A stretch of DNA of 64,000 nt, from contig NZ_AUBI01000001.1 in NCBI RefSeq assembly GCF_000429165.1, positions 496,001-560,000 of the forward strand. Direction: 5' to 3'. Every line of letters starts with the position of its first letter. Positions within the stretch are counted from its first letter, which is position 1. A program made the translations under genes and the position numbers. Source of the DNA: Acetobacter nitrogenifigens DSM 23921 = NBRC 105050 (GTDB lineage: Bacteria > Pseudomonadota > Alphaproteobacteria > Acetobacterales > Acetobacteraceae). The notes beneath the pieces are model-generated. The model did no database searches. It saw only the letters and a list, made by a program, of their open reading frames with translations, and was not told the DNA's origin. Below are positions 17,588 through 26,191 of the stretch, in pieces.

Positions 17588-18946
17588 TCACCCGTTAATC
17601 AAATCCAGAGCAAGCCGATTATGGTCCGCCACCAGCCTACGCTCATCCGTGACCAGTAAAACCCCGCCACGCACCAGCACCCGACCATTCACCATCGTCA
17701 GCGCCGCACGCACCGGGGAGCAGAACAGCAACGCCGCAAGCGGATCGCACTGCGCCCCCGCGTGCTCGATCCCGGAGATATCGAACGCCGCGAGGTCCGC
17801 CGCCATACCGGGCTCAATCGTCCCGACGTCATCGCGGCCAAGCACCTCCGCCCCTCCCCTCGTCGCGATCTCCAGCACCTCGCGCGCACCCAGCAACGGC
17901 CCGTTCGTCTGATCCAGCACGCGGCCCAGCAGCATCGCCTGCCGCGCCTCGCCCAGCATGTGGCCTCCGTCGTTCGACGCCGAACCATCAACGCCAAGCG
18001 CCACCGGCACGCCTGCCGCACGCATCACGCGCACCGGCGCAATACCCGAGCCCAGACGCATATTCGAGCAGGGGCAATGCGCAACGCCCGTTCGCGTTGC
18101 CGCAAACCGCGAAATGCCGTCCTGATCGAGTTTCACGCAATGCGCGTGCCACACGTCCGCGCCAAGCCAGCCGAGATCTTCGGCGTAATGAGCAGGCGTT
18201 TTTCCGAATTTCTCCAGACTGTAGGAGACGTCGCTGTCATTCTCCGCAAGATGCGTGTGCAGAGTCGTGCCTGTGGCGCGGGCGAGCGACGCCGCGTCGC
18301 GCATCAGCCCCTCACTCACCGAAAACGGCGAGCACGGCGCGACGACGACGCGCCGCATGGAAAAGCGCGAAGCGTCATGCCACCGCTCGATCACGCGTTG
18401 CGTATCGGCCAGAATAGAACGCTCGTCCTCGACCAGCGAGTCCGGAGGCAGGCCCCCGTCGCTTTCGCCGACACTCATGGAGCCGCGCGCGGCATGGAAG
18501 CGCATGCCCATGTCCTCGGCGGCCTCGATCTGGTCATCGAGGCGCGCGCCGTTGGGAAACAGGTAGAGATGATCGCTACTGGTCGTGCAGCCCGACAGCA
18601 GAAGTTCCGCCATTGCTGTGCGTGTAGAGGCCCGGATCATCTCCGGCGTCAGACGCGCCCAGATCGGATACAGCGCACGCAACCAGCCGAACAGCGACAC
18701 GTCCTGCGCCTCCGGCACGGCGCGGGTCAGCGTCTGATACATGTGGTGGTGGGTGTTGATCAGGCCGGGCAGCAGCACGTGCCCGGCGAGATCGATGCGC
18801 TCCGACGCCTCGGGCTCCGGGTCCGTGGCGGCTCCCACTGCCGTAATCTGATTGTCCGTGACCAGAACCCAGCCGCCGGGCAACTCCCGGCGCTGGCCGT
18901 CCATGGTCGCCACATAGGCGTTAGAAAGCAGGACGGTTTTCGTCAC
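17588..18946 (-). CDS. 8-oxoguanine deaminase-like amidohydrolase
   Basis: A 452-residue metal-dependent amidohydrolase of the AtzB/TrzN/8-oxoguanine deaminase group. It shows the metal-binding NTHHHMYQ (H66, H68), HTHLAEN, HAHCVKLD and the aspartate in GVDGSASND. The motif SSDHLYLFPNG and the overall length fit characterised bacterial 8-oxoguanine deaminases, which convert 8-oxoguanine to urate in purine salvage and detoxification. Closely related enzymes dechlorinate triazines or deaminate other purines, so substrate is likely but not proven. Confidence 0.8.
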   Translation of the reverse strand: MTKTVLLSNAYVATMDGQRRELPGGWVLVTDNQITAVGAATDPEPEASERIDLAGHVLLPGLINTHHHMYQTLTRAVPEAQDVSLFGWLRALYPIWARLTPEMIRASTRTAMAELLLSGCTTSSDHLYLFPNGARLDDQIEAAEDMGMRFHAARGSMSVGESDGGLPPDSLVEDERSILADTQRVIERWHDASRFSMRRVVVAPCSPFSVSEGLMRDAASLARATGTTLHTHLAENDSDVSYSLEKFGKTPAHYAEDLGWLGADVWHAHCVKLDQDGISRFAATRTGVAHCPCSNMRLGSGIAPVRVMRAAGVPVALGVDGSASNDGGHMLGEARQAMLLGRVLDQTNGPLLGAREVLEIATRGGAEVLGRDDVGTIEPGMAADLAAFDISGIEHAGAQCDPLAALLFCSPVRAALTMVNGRVLVRGGVLLVTDERRLVADHNRLALDLING

Positions 18947-19020
18947 GACGGGGCCTCCGCAGGCTGCTTGCTTTTTCTACCAGAACGCAGGCCCGCGTCG
19001 CTCGAGACGAAAAGGCTGTT

Positions 19021-19776
19021 TCAGCGCCGTCCTGCCGGAGCCGATGCGGGCGTGCTGTGCACCGCGGGCGGCGGCAGAAGCGACTGCACGAAATACAGCG
19101 TCCCGTTCGACTGCGGCGCGCCTGTGACCCACAGCCGCGTCACGACGCCCGCTCCGTTGGACAGCACGATCTGACCGCTCGACGCCTCGACCGTAGCAAC
19201 GATGGAGGCGCCGCCAATGGTCGGCAGCGCAAACGCGCCGTTGGGCGAGTGCGCGATCGCTTTCGCGATCTTCGGCGCGGGCCAATTCCCCTCTACGATC
19301 GTGTAGGACAGAAGCGACTTCAGGGCCGGAGCGTTCGCCGGAGCCAGAATTCCGCCCGGGAACTGTGTGGAGTAATGTTCCAGCGGGCTGTTCGGGATGG
19401 CGAACACCGTGAATGGCCCATTACGCTGCAGAAGCCTGAACATATCCGCATCCTGCAGGGCCTTGCGATAATCGGCCAGCTCGATGGCGGCCATCAGCGA
19501 TTCGGAAATCGGACGGTCGCAGTAGATCGGCGTTTCAGGGTCCGGGTACGCGATCGCGCTGTCCGGCGCCGCGCCTTTGGGTGCGTAGGTTCTGGCGCCG
19601 GACACAGTGGGCGCCATGAAGGAACAGGCGCCGGTAGGCTTCGTATAAGGGTCCTGCCTCGCGGAACTTTCGCATCCTCCGAGCGACAGAGCCGTCCCGA
19701 GGACGAGCCCCGCCACGCCGAACCGTCCAGCCAGACCTGGCAGCATCCCGTTCCTCACGTTTTCAATCATTGACAT
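19021..19776 (-). CDS. Fasciclin (FAS1)-domain lipoprotein
   Basis: A 251-residue protein with a signal sequence ending in lipobox SLGGC (Cys near residue 34). A FAS1 domain follows from about residue 100, with the H1-type stretch GPFTVFAIPNSPLEHY and a YTIVEG motif. FAS1 domains mediate adhesion or protein-protein contacts at cell surfaces. The gene lies upstream of the 8-oxoguanine deaminase on the same strand, with a 74-base gap. The start has an upstream alternative within the first few codons. The anchoring membrane cannot be told from sequence alone. Confidence 0.8.
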   Translation of the reverse strand: MSMIENVRNGMLPGLAGRFGVAGLVLGTALSLGGCESSARQDPYTKPTGACSFMAPTVSGARTYAPKGAAPDSAIAYPDPETPIYCDRPISESLMAAIELADYRKALQDADMFRLLQRNGPFTVFAIPNSPLEHYSTQFPGGILAPANAPALKSLLSYTIVEGNWPAPKIAKAIAHSPNGAFALPTIGGASIVATVEASSGQIVLSNGAGVVTRLWVTGAPQSNGTLYFVQSLLPPPAVHSTPASAPAGRR

Positions 19777-19892
19777 TCAGCCGCATCACAACTGACGCGG
19801 CTCGCGCCGAGCGTATTCACGCCCGGTTTCGAAGACGTAAAGCCGCCTCCCGAGCGAAAGTCGCACATGGCGTCCAGTTTCAAACTGTCGGC

Positions 19893-20327
19893 CTAGCAAC
19901 CGTCGCCGCGCATCGTCCAACCGGACACGACGCCGTTGGCGAGTTCGAAAGTCGTCTGACAGGAGCTGTTGTAGTAGCTGGGCGGCATTCCGCCGCCACC
20001 CCAACCGCCGCCCCAGCCATTACCCCAGCCGCCCATGCCGCCGCCCCAACCCCAGCCGCCGCCGCCCCAGCCAGGGCTGCCGCCCCAGCCCCAGCCCCAG
20101 GCGCTGCCGGTTCCCGGCGAATAGCTGGTCTGGTTGTCGATGTAGGCGAGGAAGGTGTGGCCAGACGCCTGGAAGGTTCGCGTCGGCACGCCAAATGCGC
20201 GGATCACGTCGACTTCGGTCTTGCCAATCAGCGTATTGAGTTGGGCGCGCTGTTCGGCGCTCGGGCCGGATGAACAGGCCGTGAGGACGACCGCCGTCGC
20301 CACTGCGCAGAGACGCTTGGATTTCAT
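19893..20327 (-). CDS. Lipoprotein with Trp/Gly-rich low-complexity segment
   Basis: A 144-residue protein starting at ATG 20325-20327, with the RBS-like GAGGGGCGAG just upstream. A signal peptide ends in lipobox LTAC. A short SmpA/OmlA-like stretch (TLIGKTEVDVIRAFGVPTRTF) follows, then about 40 residues made almost only of Trp and Gly, and a C-terminal part with two cysteines (SSCQTTFEL and GDGC) that could form a disulfide. The 'transition to next small domain: V..AFG.P' pattern resembles proteins of the outer-membrane assembly SmpA fold, but only weakly. Function unknown. Confidence 0.7.
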   Translation of the reverse strand: MKSKRLCAVATAVVLTACSSGPSAEQRAQLNTLIGKTEVDVIRAFGVPTRTFQASGHTFLAYIDNQTSYSPGTGSAWGWGWGGSPGWGGGGWGWGGGMGGWGNGWGGGWGGGGMPPSYYNSSCQTTFELANGVVSGWTMRGDGC

Positions 20328-20445
20328 CAGCTCGCCCCTCACTGGTTGTCTATGCTCAACGCCGGCGCGCCCGTCCGACGGAGCCGCGCCCATAGCGGCT
20401 CTGAATTCCCTAACGACTGACGCGCGCCTAAGTTACGCGAAATCC

Positions 20446-21483
20446 CTAAAGCCACAAGATATCAGCCAGTCGCGGCGCCCCGGTCGCGAGCATAACCAGA
20501 CGGTCAAAGCCAAGCGCGATCCCCGAGGTCGGCGGCATATCGGGCAGCGCATCGAGAAGCGCCTCGTCGAGAGGCCAGTCCGGGCGCGACGGATAAAGCG
20601 ACCTGCGCCGCCCCCGATCAATCTCAAAGCGGCGCTTCTGCTCCGCCGCATCGGTCAACTCTTCGAAGGCGTTCGCAAGCTCGACCCCGCCTATATAAAG
20701 TTCGAAGCGCAGGGCGGCGCGCGGATCGTCAGGACAGGCGCGCGCCAATGCCGCCTGACTCACGGGCCAGTGCGTCAGAAACGTCGGACGGTCGCGCCCG
20801 ATCACTGGCTCCACACGCTCGAGTAGCAGGCGAAAGAACAGATCCTCCCACGTCTCCCCATCCCGAAGGACGCAACCGGCCTGCGACGCCAGCCCCGCCG
20901 CATCCTCGGCCGTTTCGAGCAAGTCGGCGCCGACATACCGATGAAACGCCTCCGCGACCGTCAGTCTCTCGAACGGCAAGTCGATGGGAATGTCCCGGCC
21001 GCCTCGATGGATCGTCAGCGGTAGAGCAAGCCGGGTCAGGACCTCCGTCTCATCCATCAGAGAAGAGAGAGAGGCCCCTGGCCGATACCATTCCAGCATG
21101 GTGAACTCGGCGGCGTGCAGATCGCTTCCTTCGCCATTTCGCCATACGCGAGCGAGTTGAAAGACCGGCAACCCTGTCGCCGCGACGATGCGTTTCATCG
21201 CAAATTCGGGACTGGTGTGGAGGAACAGATCCTCCACGCCGCCATCCGGAAACTCACGCCGCGTGGCGAACGGGTATAGATGCGTCTCCTCGCCCGGAGC
21301 CGGAACGGCGTAAGGCGTCTCGACCTCCAGATAGCCTCGCCCGTCGAAGAACGCCCGGACCGCGCGCACCAGCAGGGCGCGTCTACGCAGGAGCGGAAGA
21401 CGCTCGGCGATCCTGCCCGGATCTGTTCGCGCTCCGGTCACGAGTGTAGACCGCCCTTTCTGGCCTGCACTGCCGCTTCCCAT
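20446..21483 (-). CDS. epmA: EF-P lysine ligase EpmA (PoxA/GenX)
   Basis: A 345-residue class II lysyl-tRNA-synthetase paralogue lacking the anticodon-binding domain. It has motif 2 (FQLARVWRNGEGS...HAAEFTMLEWYR) and motif 3 (GIALGFDRLVML). EpmA attaches (R)-beta-lysine to a conserved lysine of elongation factor P, which relieves stalling at polyproline. The lysine 2,3-aminomutase gene epmB is divergent, 290 bases away, which supports the assignment over a tRNA-charging role. The gene for EF-P is not in the window. Confidence 0.92.
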   Translation of the reverse strand: MGSGSAGQKGRSTLVTGARTDPGRIAERLPLLRRRALLVRAVRAFFDGRGYLEVETPYAVPAPGEETHLYPFATRREFPDGGVEDLFLHTSPEFAMKRIVAATGLPVFQLARVWRNGEGSDLHAAEFTMLEWYRPGASLSSLMDETEVLTRLALPLTIHRGGRDIPIDLPFERLTVAEAFHRYVGADLLETAEDAAGLASQAGCVLRDGETWEDLFFRLLLERVEPVIGRDRPTFLTHWPVSQAALARACPDDPRAALRFELYIGGVELANAFEELTDAAEQKRRFEIDRGRRRSLYPSRPDWPLDEALLDALPDMPPTSGIALGFDRLVMLATGAPRLADILWL

Positions 21484-21773
21484 GTCCCGCCCCCTGTTTT
21501 CCGACGCCCGACATAATTACGCGTCGCCAACGATCTCGCCCAGATCCTCCCGTGCGCCAGATACTCCCTGCGCAATCCGACCGAAGGCCGAACTGTTCAT
21601 ATCGCCTTACGCCAGAACGACCGAAAGCAGGCCATGAATGGCGCAGGAAGCACCATTCATGAACCTGGGCGCGCGACGAAACCGCCGCTTATCGCCGTAG
21701 CCTCACGCGGCCGCAACGCCGCCTTTCGCCCGCGCAGTTGCGCGCGCGACGCCGGGAACGGTAAAGACCGCTC

Positions 21774-22871
21774 ATGCCAGAGATTTCCTCATCTCCTGAC
21801 GCCCGTCACGAGGCGCCGTCCCAGACGCACGCCCGAAAGGCCGCCCGCGCGCAACGGACGTTACGCACGCCTGGAGACCTGCTCGAATCGGGACTGATCG
21901 ACCGCGACGCCCTCGCGGATGTGACCCGCGTGTCCCAACGCTACGCCACCGCCATTCCGGACGTCTTTCGCGCCTTGATCGAACATCCGGACGATCCGAT
22001 CGGCCTGCAGGTCATACCGCACGCCGACGAACTGATCCTCTCTCCCGACGAGGACGCCGATCCCATCGCCGACGACGCGCTGTCGCCTGTGCCGGGCATC
22101 GTGCGGCGTTACGCCGACCGCGCGTTGCTCAAGCCGCTTCTGGTCTGTCCGCTTTACTGCCGGTTCTGCTTTCGCCGCGAACATGTCGGTCCGGATGGCG
22201 GCCTGCTTGGCGACGACGATCTGGATCGCGCGCTTGGCTGGCTGTCCGATCACGCCGAAATCCGAGAAGTGATCCTGACCGGCGGCGATCCGCTGATGCT
22301 GTCGCCCCGGCGTCTCTCGACCATCATGGCACGGCTGAACGCGATTCCGCACGTCACCACCATACGCATTCACAGCCGCGTTCCCCTCGCCGCGCCGGAG
22401 CGGGTCAGCGGCGAGTTGCTGGACGCGCTGGAGACCGACCGCGCGCTCTGGCTGGCGCTGCACGCCAATCACGCCCGCGAATTCACGCAGGCTGGAGACG
22501 CCGCCCTACGTACGATCATCCGCCGGGGCATTCCCGTGCTCGGTCAGTCTGTGTTGCTGCGTGGGGTCAATGACAGCAGCGCGGCGCTGGAGGATCTGTT
22601 TCGCGCCATGGTCGAACGACGCGTCAAACCCTACTACCTCCATCAACTGGACCGGGCGCCCGGCACGGCGCGGTTCCATGTGCCCATAGAAGAAGGCCGC
22701 GCACTGCTCGCGTCGCTGCGCGGTCGCGTGACAGGTCTCGCATGGCCGACCTACGTCCTCGATATCCCGGGCGGCCATGGCAAGGCGCCGCTGGGGCCGG
22801 ATTATGTCGACCTCGACTCCGGCATGATCATCGATCCGTCCGGGCAAACTCACGCTCTTGGCGCCGCGTGA
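21774..22871 (+). CDS. epmB: EF-P-specific lysine 2,3-aminomutase EpmB (radical SAM, KamA family)
   Basis: A 365-residue radical SAM enzyme. The [4Fe-4S] motif C125-x3-C129-x2-C132 (CPLYCRFCFRR) is followed by the SAM-binding ILTGGDPLML. C-terminal YYLHQLD and PLGPDYV belong to the PLP-binding aminomutase family. It converts lysine to beta-lysine for EpmA. About 40 N-terminal residues before the conserved part are polar; a later start is possible. It is divergent from epmA, so both steps of EF-P modification share one intergenic control region. Confidence 0.92.
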   Translation: MPEISSSPDARHEAPSQTHARKAARAQRTLRTPGDLLESGLIDRDALADVTRVSQRYATAIPDVFRALIEHPDDPIGLQVIPHADELILSPDEDADPIADDALSPVPGIVRRYADRALLKPLLVCPLYCRFCFRREHVGPDGGLLGDDDLDRALGWLSDHAEIREVILTGGDPLMLSPRRLSTIMARLNAIPHVTTIRIHSRVPLAAPERVSGELLDALETDRALWLALHANHAREFTQAGDAALRTIIRRGIPVLGQSVLLRGVNDSSAALEDLFRAMVERRVKPYYLHQLDRAPGTARFHVPIEEGRALLASLRGRVTGLAWPTYVLDIPGGHGKAPLGPDYVDLDSGMIIDPSGQTHALGAA

Positions 22872-22889
22872 GGTGAACCTGGCGACTTG

Positions 22890-23103
22890 AAGATCTCAGC
22901 GCCCTGCAGCCAACGGAGATCAGATTCGACCGGAACCCTGGGAAGATTGAAAATAGATTGTTATATTCAATAAATATCCGTAAATATAAATTTTTATACA
23001 AATATTATTAATAATACAACCTGATTTCCCTCTTTCCAATGTTCAATAATATGCCCAAGAGCAGTCGCTTCCCTCTTCGCCGCTTTTCTCTTCAGGATTT
23101 TGA
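22890..23103. other. AT-rich region upstream of the glycosyltransferase
   Basis: From about 22945 to 23035 the sequence is strongly AT-rich (runs such as TAAATATAAATTTTTATAC), in contrast to its surroundings. No gene is seen. It probably contains the promoter of the glycosyltransferase gene; several TATA-like hexamers prevent a precise call. Confidence 0.4.
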
Positions 23104-24618
23104 ATGACGAAAGTCGCTGCCGTTCTTTTCGTAAAAAACGAAGTGGAGGACATCGTCTGGTGGCTCGCATGGCACTTCGCCATCGGTTTCGATACCGTAT
23201 TCGTCTACGACGACGACTCAACCGACGGAACGCGCGAACTCGTACAAGCTGCGGCGTGGTCGGTGGACGTCCGCTGCCGCAAAGCCCTTCCGGCGCTGCG
23301 TTTCAATCAACGCCAGAATTTGACGTACATGGCCGCACTGGATGAGGCGCGTGCAGAATTCGACTGGGTCATCTTTCTCGACGCTGACGAATATCTCGAC
23401 ATCAAATCAGGCGAGAACGTTCACGACTTCCTCGCCCGTTATCCGAACGCTGACGGAGTCGCCATCAACTGGACCTGCTTCGGCAGCGGCGGCCACGTCC
23501 TCAAACCGTCCACGCCGAACGTATTTGAAACCTACCTGAGTCATTCGACCGAGGATCTGGAAGAAAACAGGATCGTCAAATCCTTCGTTCGCCCAAAGGC
23601 CACGGCGACCGAATACATGAACCCCCATCGCTTTCATGTGCGCGGTCGCTACGTGCTTCCTTCCGGTGAAGACGTGACGTGGTCGGACGAACATCCCGAA
23701 CGCATCGCCGGACGCCCGGACTGGAGCGTCGCGACGATCCGCCATTACATCGTCCGCAGTGCGGAGCACTACGTAAGGAAGGTGGCGCGACGCAGCGATC
23801 TGCGGGAAGCGCGGGTCAATATCGGTCTCTTCGTATATCACGACACAAACAACGTGTTCTCGCCGGGCCTCGACGCGCGACACTGGCGGATGTTCCAGAT
23901 CGTCCACAGCGTGCAGAACTCTCTTGCCCGACGCGCCCTCGCCCTCGTCTTTCCCCACCGCATGACGGATCAGGCAGTCGTCGTGACCGCTTCTCTTTCG
24001 CCCGGCTTCCGTCAGTGGGAGTTGCACACCGGCGAGGGAATGCAACTTTGCTACGACGCCCACACTGGCAGCATCGCCCAGGCGCGATCGCCCGAAGCGG
24101 AAAAAAATCTCGTCAGACTCTCCGCCCTCATCGTCGATGCGCAGCCCGACGTTGTCTATCTGGTCGCAGCGGAGCCTGTCGTCTCCCTGCACCTTACCCG
24201 CGATTGCCGCGTTTCTTCGGTTCTTTCATTCAGGCTTTCGCATGGTGAACAAGGCGATATCGGATTGCGCAGCCCGCATTCCGGCAAGGCGGTCTGCTGC
24301 CTGCCCCCGCAGTCCGGCCAATCCGTATCGTCACATGTGGAGCTTGATCGCGAGGCCATTCTGGGGTGGGAGGGATTTAAGTTTATCGAGCGCGCAACGC
24401 CGCCCGGAGCGCTTGCGCTCATCGTGGCGGACATCGTCCAGAGACAGGCGCGTGGCGAGGATATTCCGCACTATGCGGACGCGGGCGAGAAGTTCACCGC
24501 CGACGCCTATATCGCGACGATCTCAGCCCTGGAGAGAACAGCCATAGACGCGTGGCGTGCGGCCCACGGCGTCCCCAATGTTCCCTGGCTGGACAACGCG
24601 CAACCCCATACACTGTAA
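23104..24618 (+). CDS. Family 2-like glycosyltransferase with C-terminal extension
   Basis: A 504-residue protein whose first 250 residues form a GT-A glycosyltransferase domain of the Glyco_tranf_2_4 type. It opens with VAAVLFVKNE and has DDDSTDGT at 36-43 and the metal-binding DADE at 93-96 (FLDADEYLD). Such enzymes transfer sugars to surface polysaccharides or lipids. The remaining 220 or so residues contain no motif I can name. No other polysaccharide gene is adjacent. Its AT-rich upstream region sets it apart from neighbours and hints at separate acquisition or special regulation. Confidence 0.78.
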   Translation: MTKVAAVLFVKNEVEDIVWWLAWHFAIGFDTVFVYDDDSTDGTRELVQAAAWSVDVRCRKALPALRFNQRQNLTYMAALDEARAEFDWVIFLDADEYLDIKSGENVHDFLARYPNADGVAINWTCFGSGGHVLKPSTPNVFETYLSHSTEDLEENRIVKSFVRPKATATEYMNPHRFHVRGRYVLPSGEDVTWSDEHPERIAGRPDWSVATIRHYIVRSAEHYVRKVARRSDLREARVNIGLFVYHDTNNVFSPGLDARHWRMFQIVHSVQNSLARRALALVFPHRMTDQAVVVTASLSPGFRQWELHTGEGMQLCYDAHTGSIAQARSPEAEKNLVRLSALIVDAQPDVVYLVAAEPVVSLHLTRDCRVSSVLSFRLSHGEQGDIGLRSPHSGKAVCCLPPQSGQSVSSHVELDREAILGWEGFKFIERATPPGALALIVADIVQRQARGEDIPHYADAGEKFTADAYIATISALERTAIDAWRAAHGVPNVPWLDNAQPHTL

Positions 24619-24855
24619 CAGCCACAGGGCGGCAGTTATGGGGTCATGCCTTTTGCGGCGCGACGACCCGGGCGACGCAGCATTCGATCTCCGCGCACGA
24701 AGACCTGCTGTCGCGAGATCAGGCCGGGGCTGAGCAAGCCTCGTCGACGCGATCCCGCAAGCAACACGCCCCACCGTTTCGGGGGCCATGCGTCCCACCC
24801 CCGATGACGCAGCGACGCGGGTAAAAAATCCACCCGCATCCTGACGCTTACGAAT

Positions 24856-25236
24856 TTACATATGCGTCGACGTCGTGTCCGCCCCTGGAGCAGGAGACGA
24901 CTGGACGCTCGGCTGAGATGCCGAGCCCATATTTCCAGGCTCCGCCGAGTGCTCGACGTCGTAGGCCGTCGCTTTCTGGGCGTACGTTCCTTTCACGCCC
25001 GGATGCTCCTGATCATACAGAGCCGCCTTCGCCTTCGCTTCCTTGCGATATTTGTGACGGACATACATGCCGGTCACGCAGCCGCCGACCGCCCCGAGCA
25101 CGCCGTGATTCGCCAGATGGCCGCCGACAGCGCCCGCCGCGCCGTATTTGATGCAACCGCCAGGCTCAGCGTTGGCGACGGAAAGTGAACCCGCCATCAT
25201 GGTTACGGCGAGAGTCGCCGTCAGAACTTTACGCAT
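24856..25236 (-). CDS. Exported glycine-zipper-like small protein
   Basis: A 126-residue protein starting at ATG 25234-25236, with a signal peptide (MRKVLTATLAVTMMAGSLSVANA). A glycine-rich helix-helix segment follows (GAAGAVGGHLANHGVLGAVGG, two residues over a typical zipper repeat), then a basic/charged helix YRKEAKAKAALYDQ and a Ser/Pro-rich tail. Glycine-zipper proteins of this kind often sit in or on the outer membrane. The frame is open for 45 codons upstream, but that part lacks a signal peptide. Function unknown. Confidence 0.7.
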   Translation of the reverse strand: MRKVLTATLAVTMMAGSLSVANAEPGGCIKYGAAGAVGGHLANHGVLGAVGGCVTGMYVRHKYRKEAKAKAALYDQEHPGVKGTYAQKATAYDVEHSAEPGNMGSASQPSVQSSPAPGADTTSTHM

Positions 25237-25451
25237 CGATATAATCCTAAACTGCCAGGACGCCGGGACCCGGCGCACGCACATCATGCCGCCGAATTGT
25301 GGCGACAGCCAGTACGCCAGAAAGCGCGCCGTCATCGCGCAGTCTTGACGCTCCCCTCCCGGTGCGGCCATGAGCTAAGCCAGTTTCGCCAGCCCCCACG
25401 AACGGACGCGACCGCCGCGCCCGAGAACCGTCTACGCCGGAGCCTGAATCC

Positions 25452-26114
25452 ATGCAGCTTTCCCGCCGCGTCCTTCTCGCCGCCAGTCTATCCGCGCCCG
25501 CAGCTACCCTTGCGCCACGATTCGCACTGGCCGACGCCGTCGATCCGCGCATGGCCCAACGCTCGTTCGGCTCCGCGAACGCCAAGGTCGTGGTGGAGGA
25601 ATGGTTCTCCCTAACCTGTACTCACTGCGCGCGCTTCGCGATGGACGTGTTCCCCGACATCCGTAAAAAGCTGATCGACACGGGCCGCATCCGCTATGTC
25701 TTCTGCGATTTCCCGCTCGATCGCGTGGCGTTGATGGCTGCGCAGGTCGCGCGGGCGCTGCCGCCGGAGCGTTACGAAGCGTTCGTCCTCTCTCTCCTGT
25801 CCAATCAGGATCGCTGGGCGTTCGTGCAGGATGGCAACCCCGAGGACCAGCTTCGCAAGATGTCGGCTCTCGCCGGCATGTCGGCCGATAATTTCGACCG
25901 CGTCGTCAACGACGTCGCCCTGCAAAACGCCATCCTCGCGGAGCAGAACCGGGCCGAAGCCGCGTACAAGATCGACAGCACGCCGACCTTCCGCTTCAAC
26001 GACGAAGTGTACCGTCAGGGCGAACTGACCTATGACGCGTTCGCCCAGAAAGTCGCCGACGCCGAAAAGGCCGCCGGCGTCCACACGGCGCAGCAAGGCT
26101 CTCGCACACCTTGA
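25452..26114 (+). CDS. DsbA-like periplasmic thiol oxidoreductase
   Basis: A 220-residue protein with a signal peptide (residues 1-28, ending ALADA) and a thioredoxin fold of the DsbA/Thioredoxin_4 group. The active site is C56-T-H-C59 within VVEEWFSLTCTHC, and a cis-proline region is TPTFRFND. It likely forms or isomerises disulfides in exported proteins. It lies 77 bases upstream of smc on the same strand and may be co-transcribed. Confidence 0.85.
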   Translation: MQLSRRVLLAASLSAPAATLAPRFALADAVDPRMAQRSFGSANAKVVVEEWFSLTCTHCARFAMDVFPDIRKKLIDTGRIRYVFCDFPLDRVALMAAQVARALPPERYEAFVLSLLSNQDRWAFVQDGNPEDQLRKMSALAGMSADNFDRVVNDVALQNAILAEQNRAEAAYKIDSTPTFRFNDEVYRQGELTYDAFAQKVADAEKAAGVHTAQQGSRTP

Positions 26115-26191
26115 ACGCTCCCTGCACGTCCCGCTCAACCGCCCCGCACACCGCCGTATCCCCGCTTTGCGGCGGGCGGTGATCTCCATCC

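Noticed and set aside
17471..17659. 62-codon plus-strand frame at the right edge of the insert
   Set aside because: Runs into the 3' end of the deaminase gene, has a Ser/Gln/Thr-rich composition and no visible domain; no support beyond an ATG.
24817..24837. GCGGGT/ACCCGC hairpin after the glycine-zipper gene as a terminator
   Set aside because: The T-run is in the loop rather than after the stem, so it does not fit a terminator.
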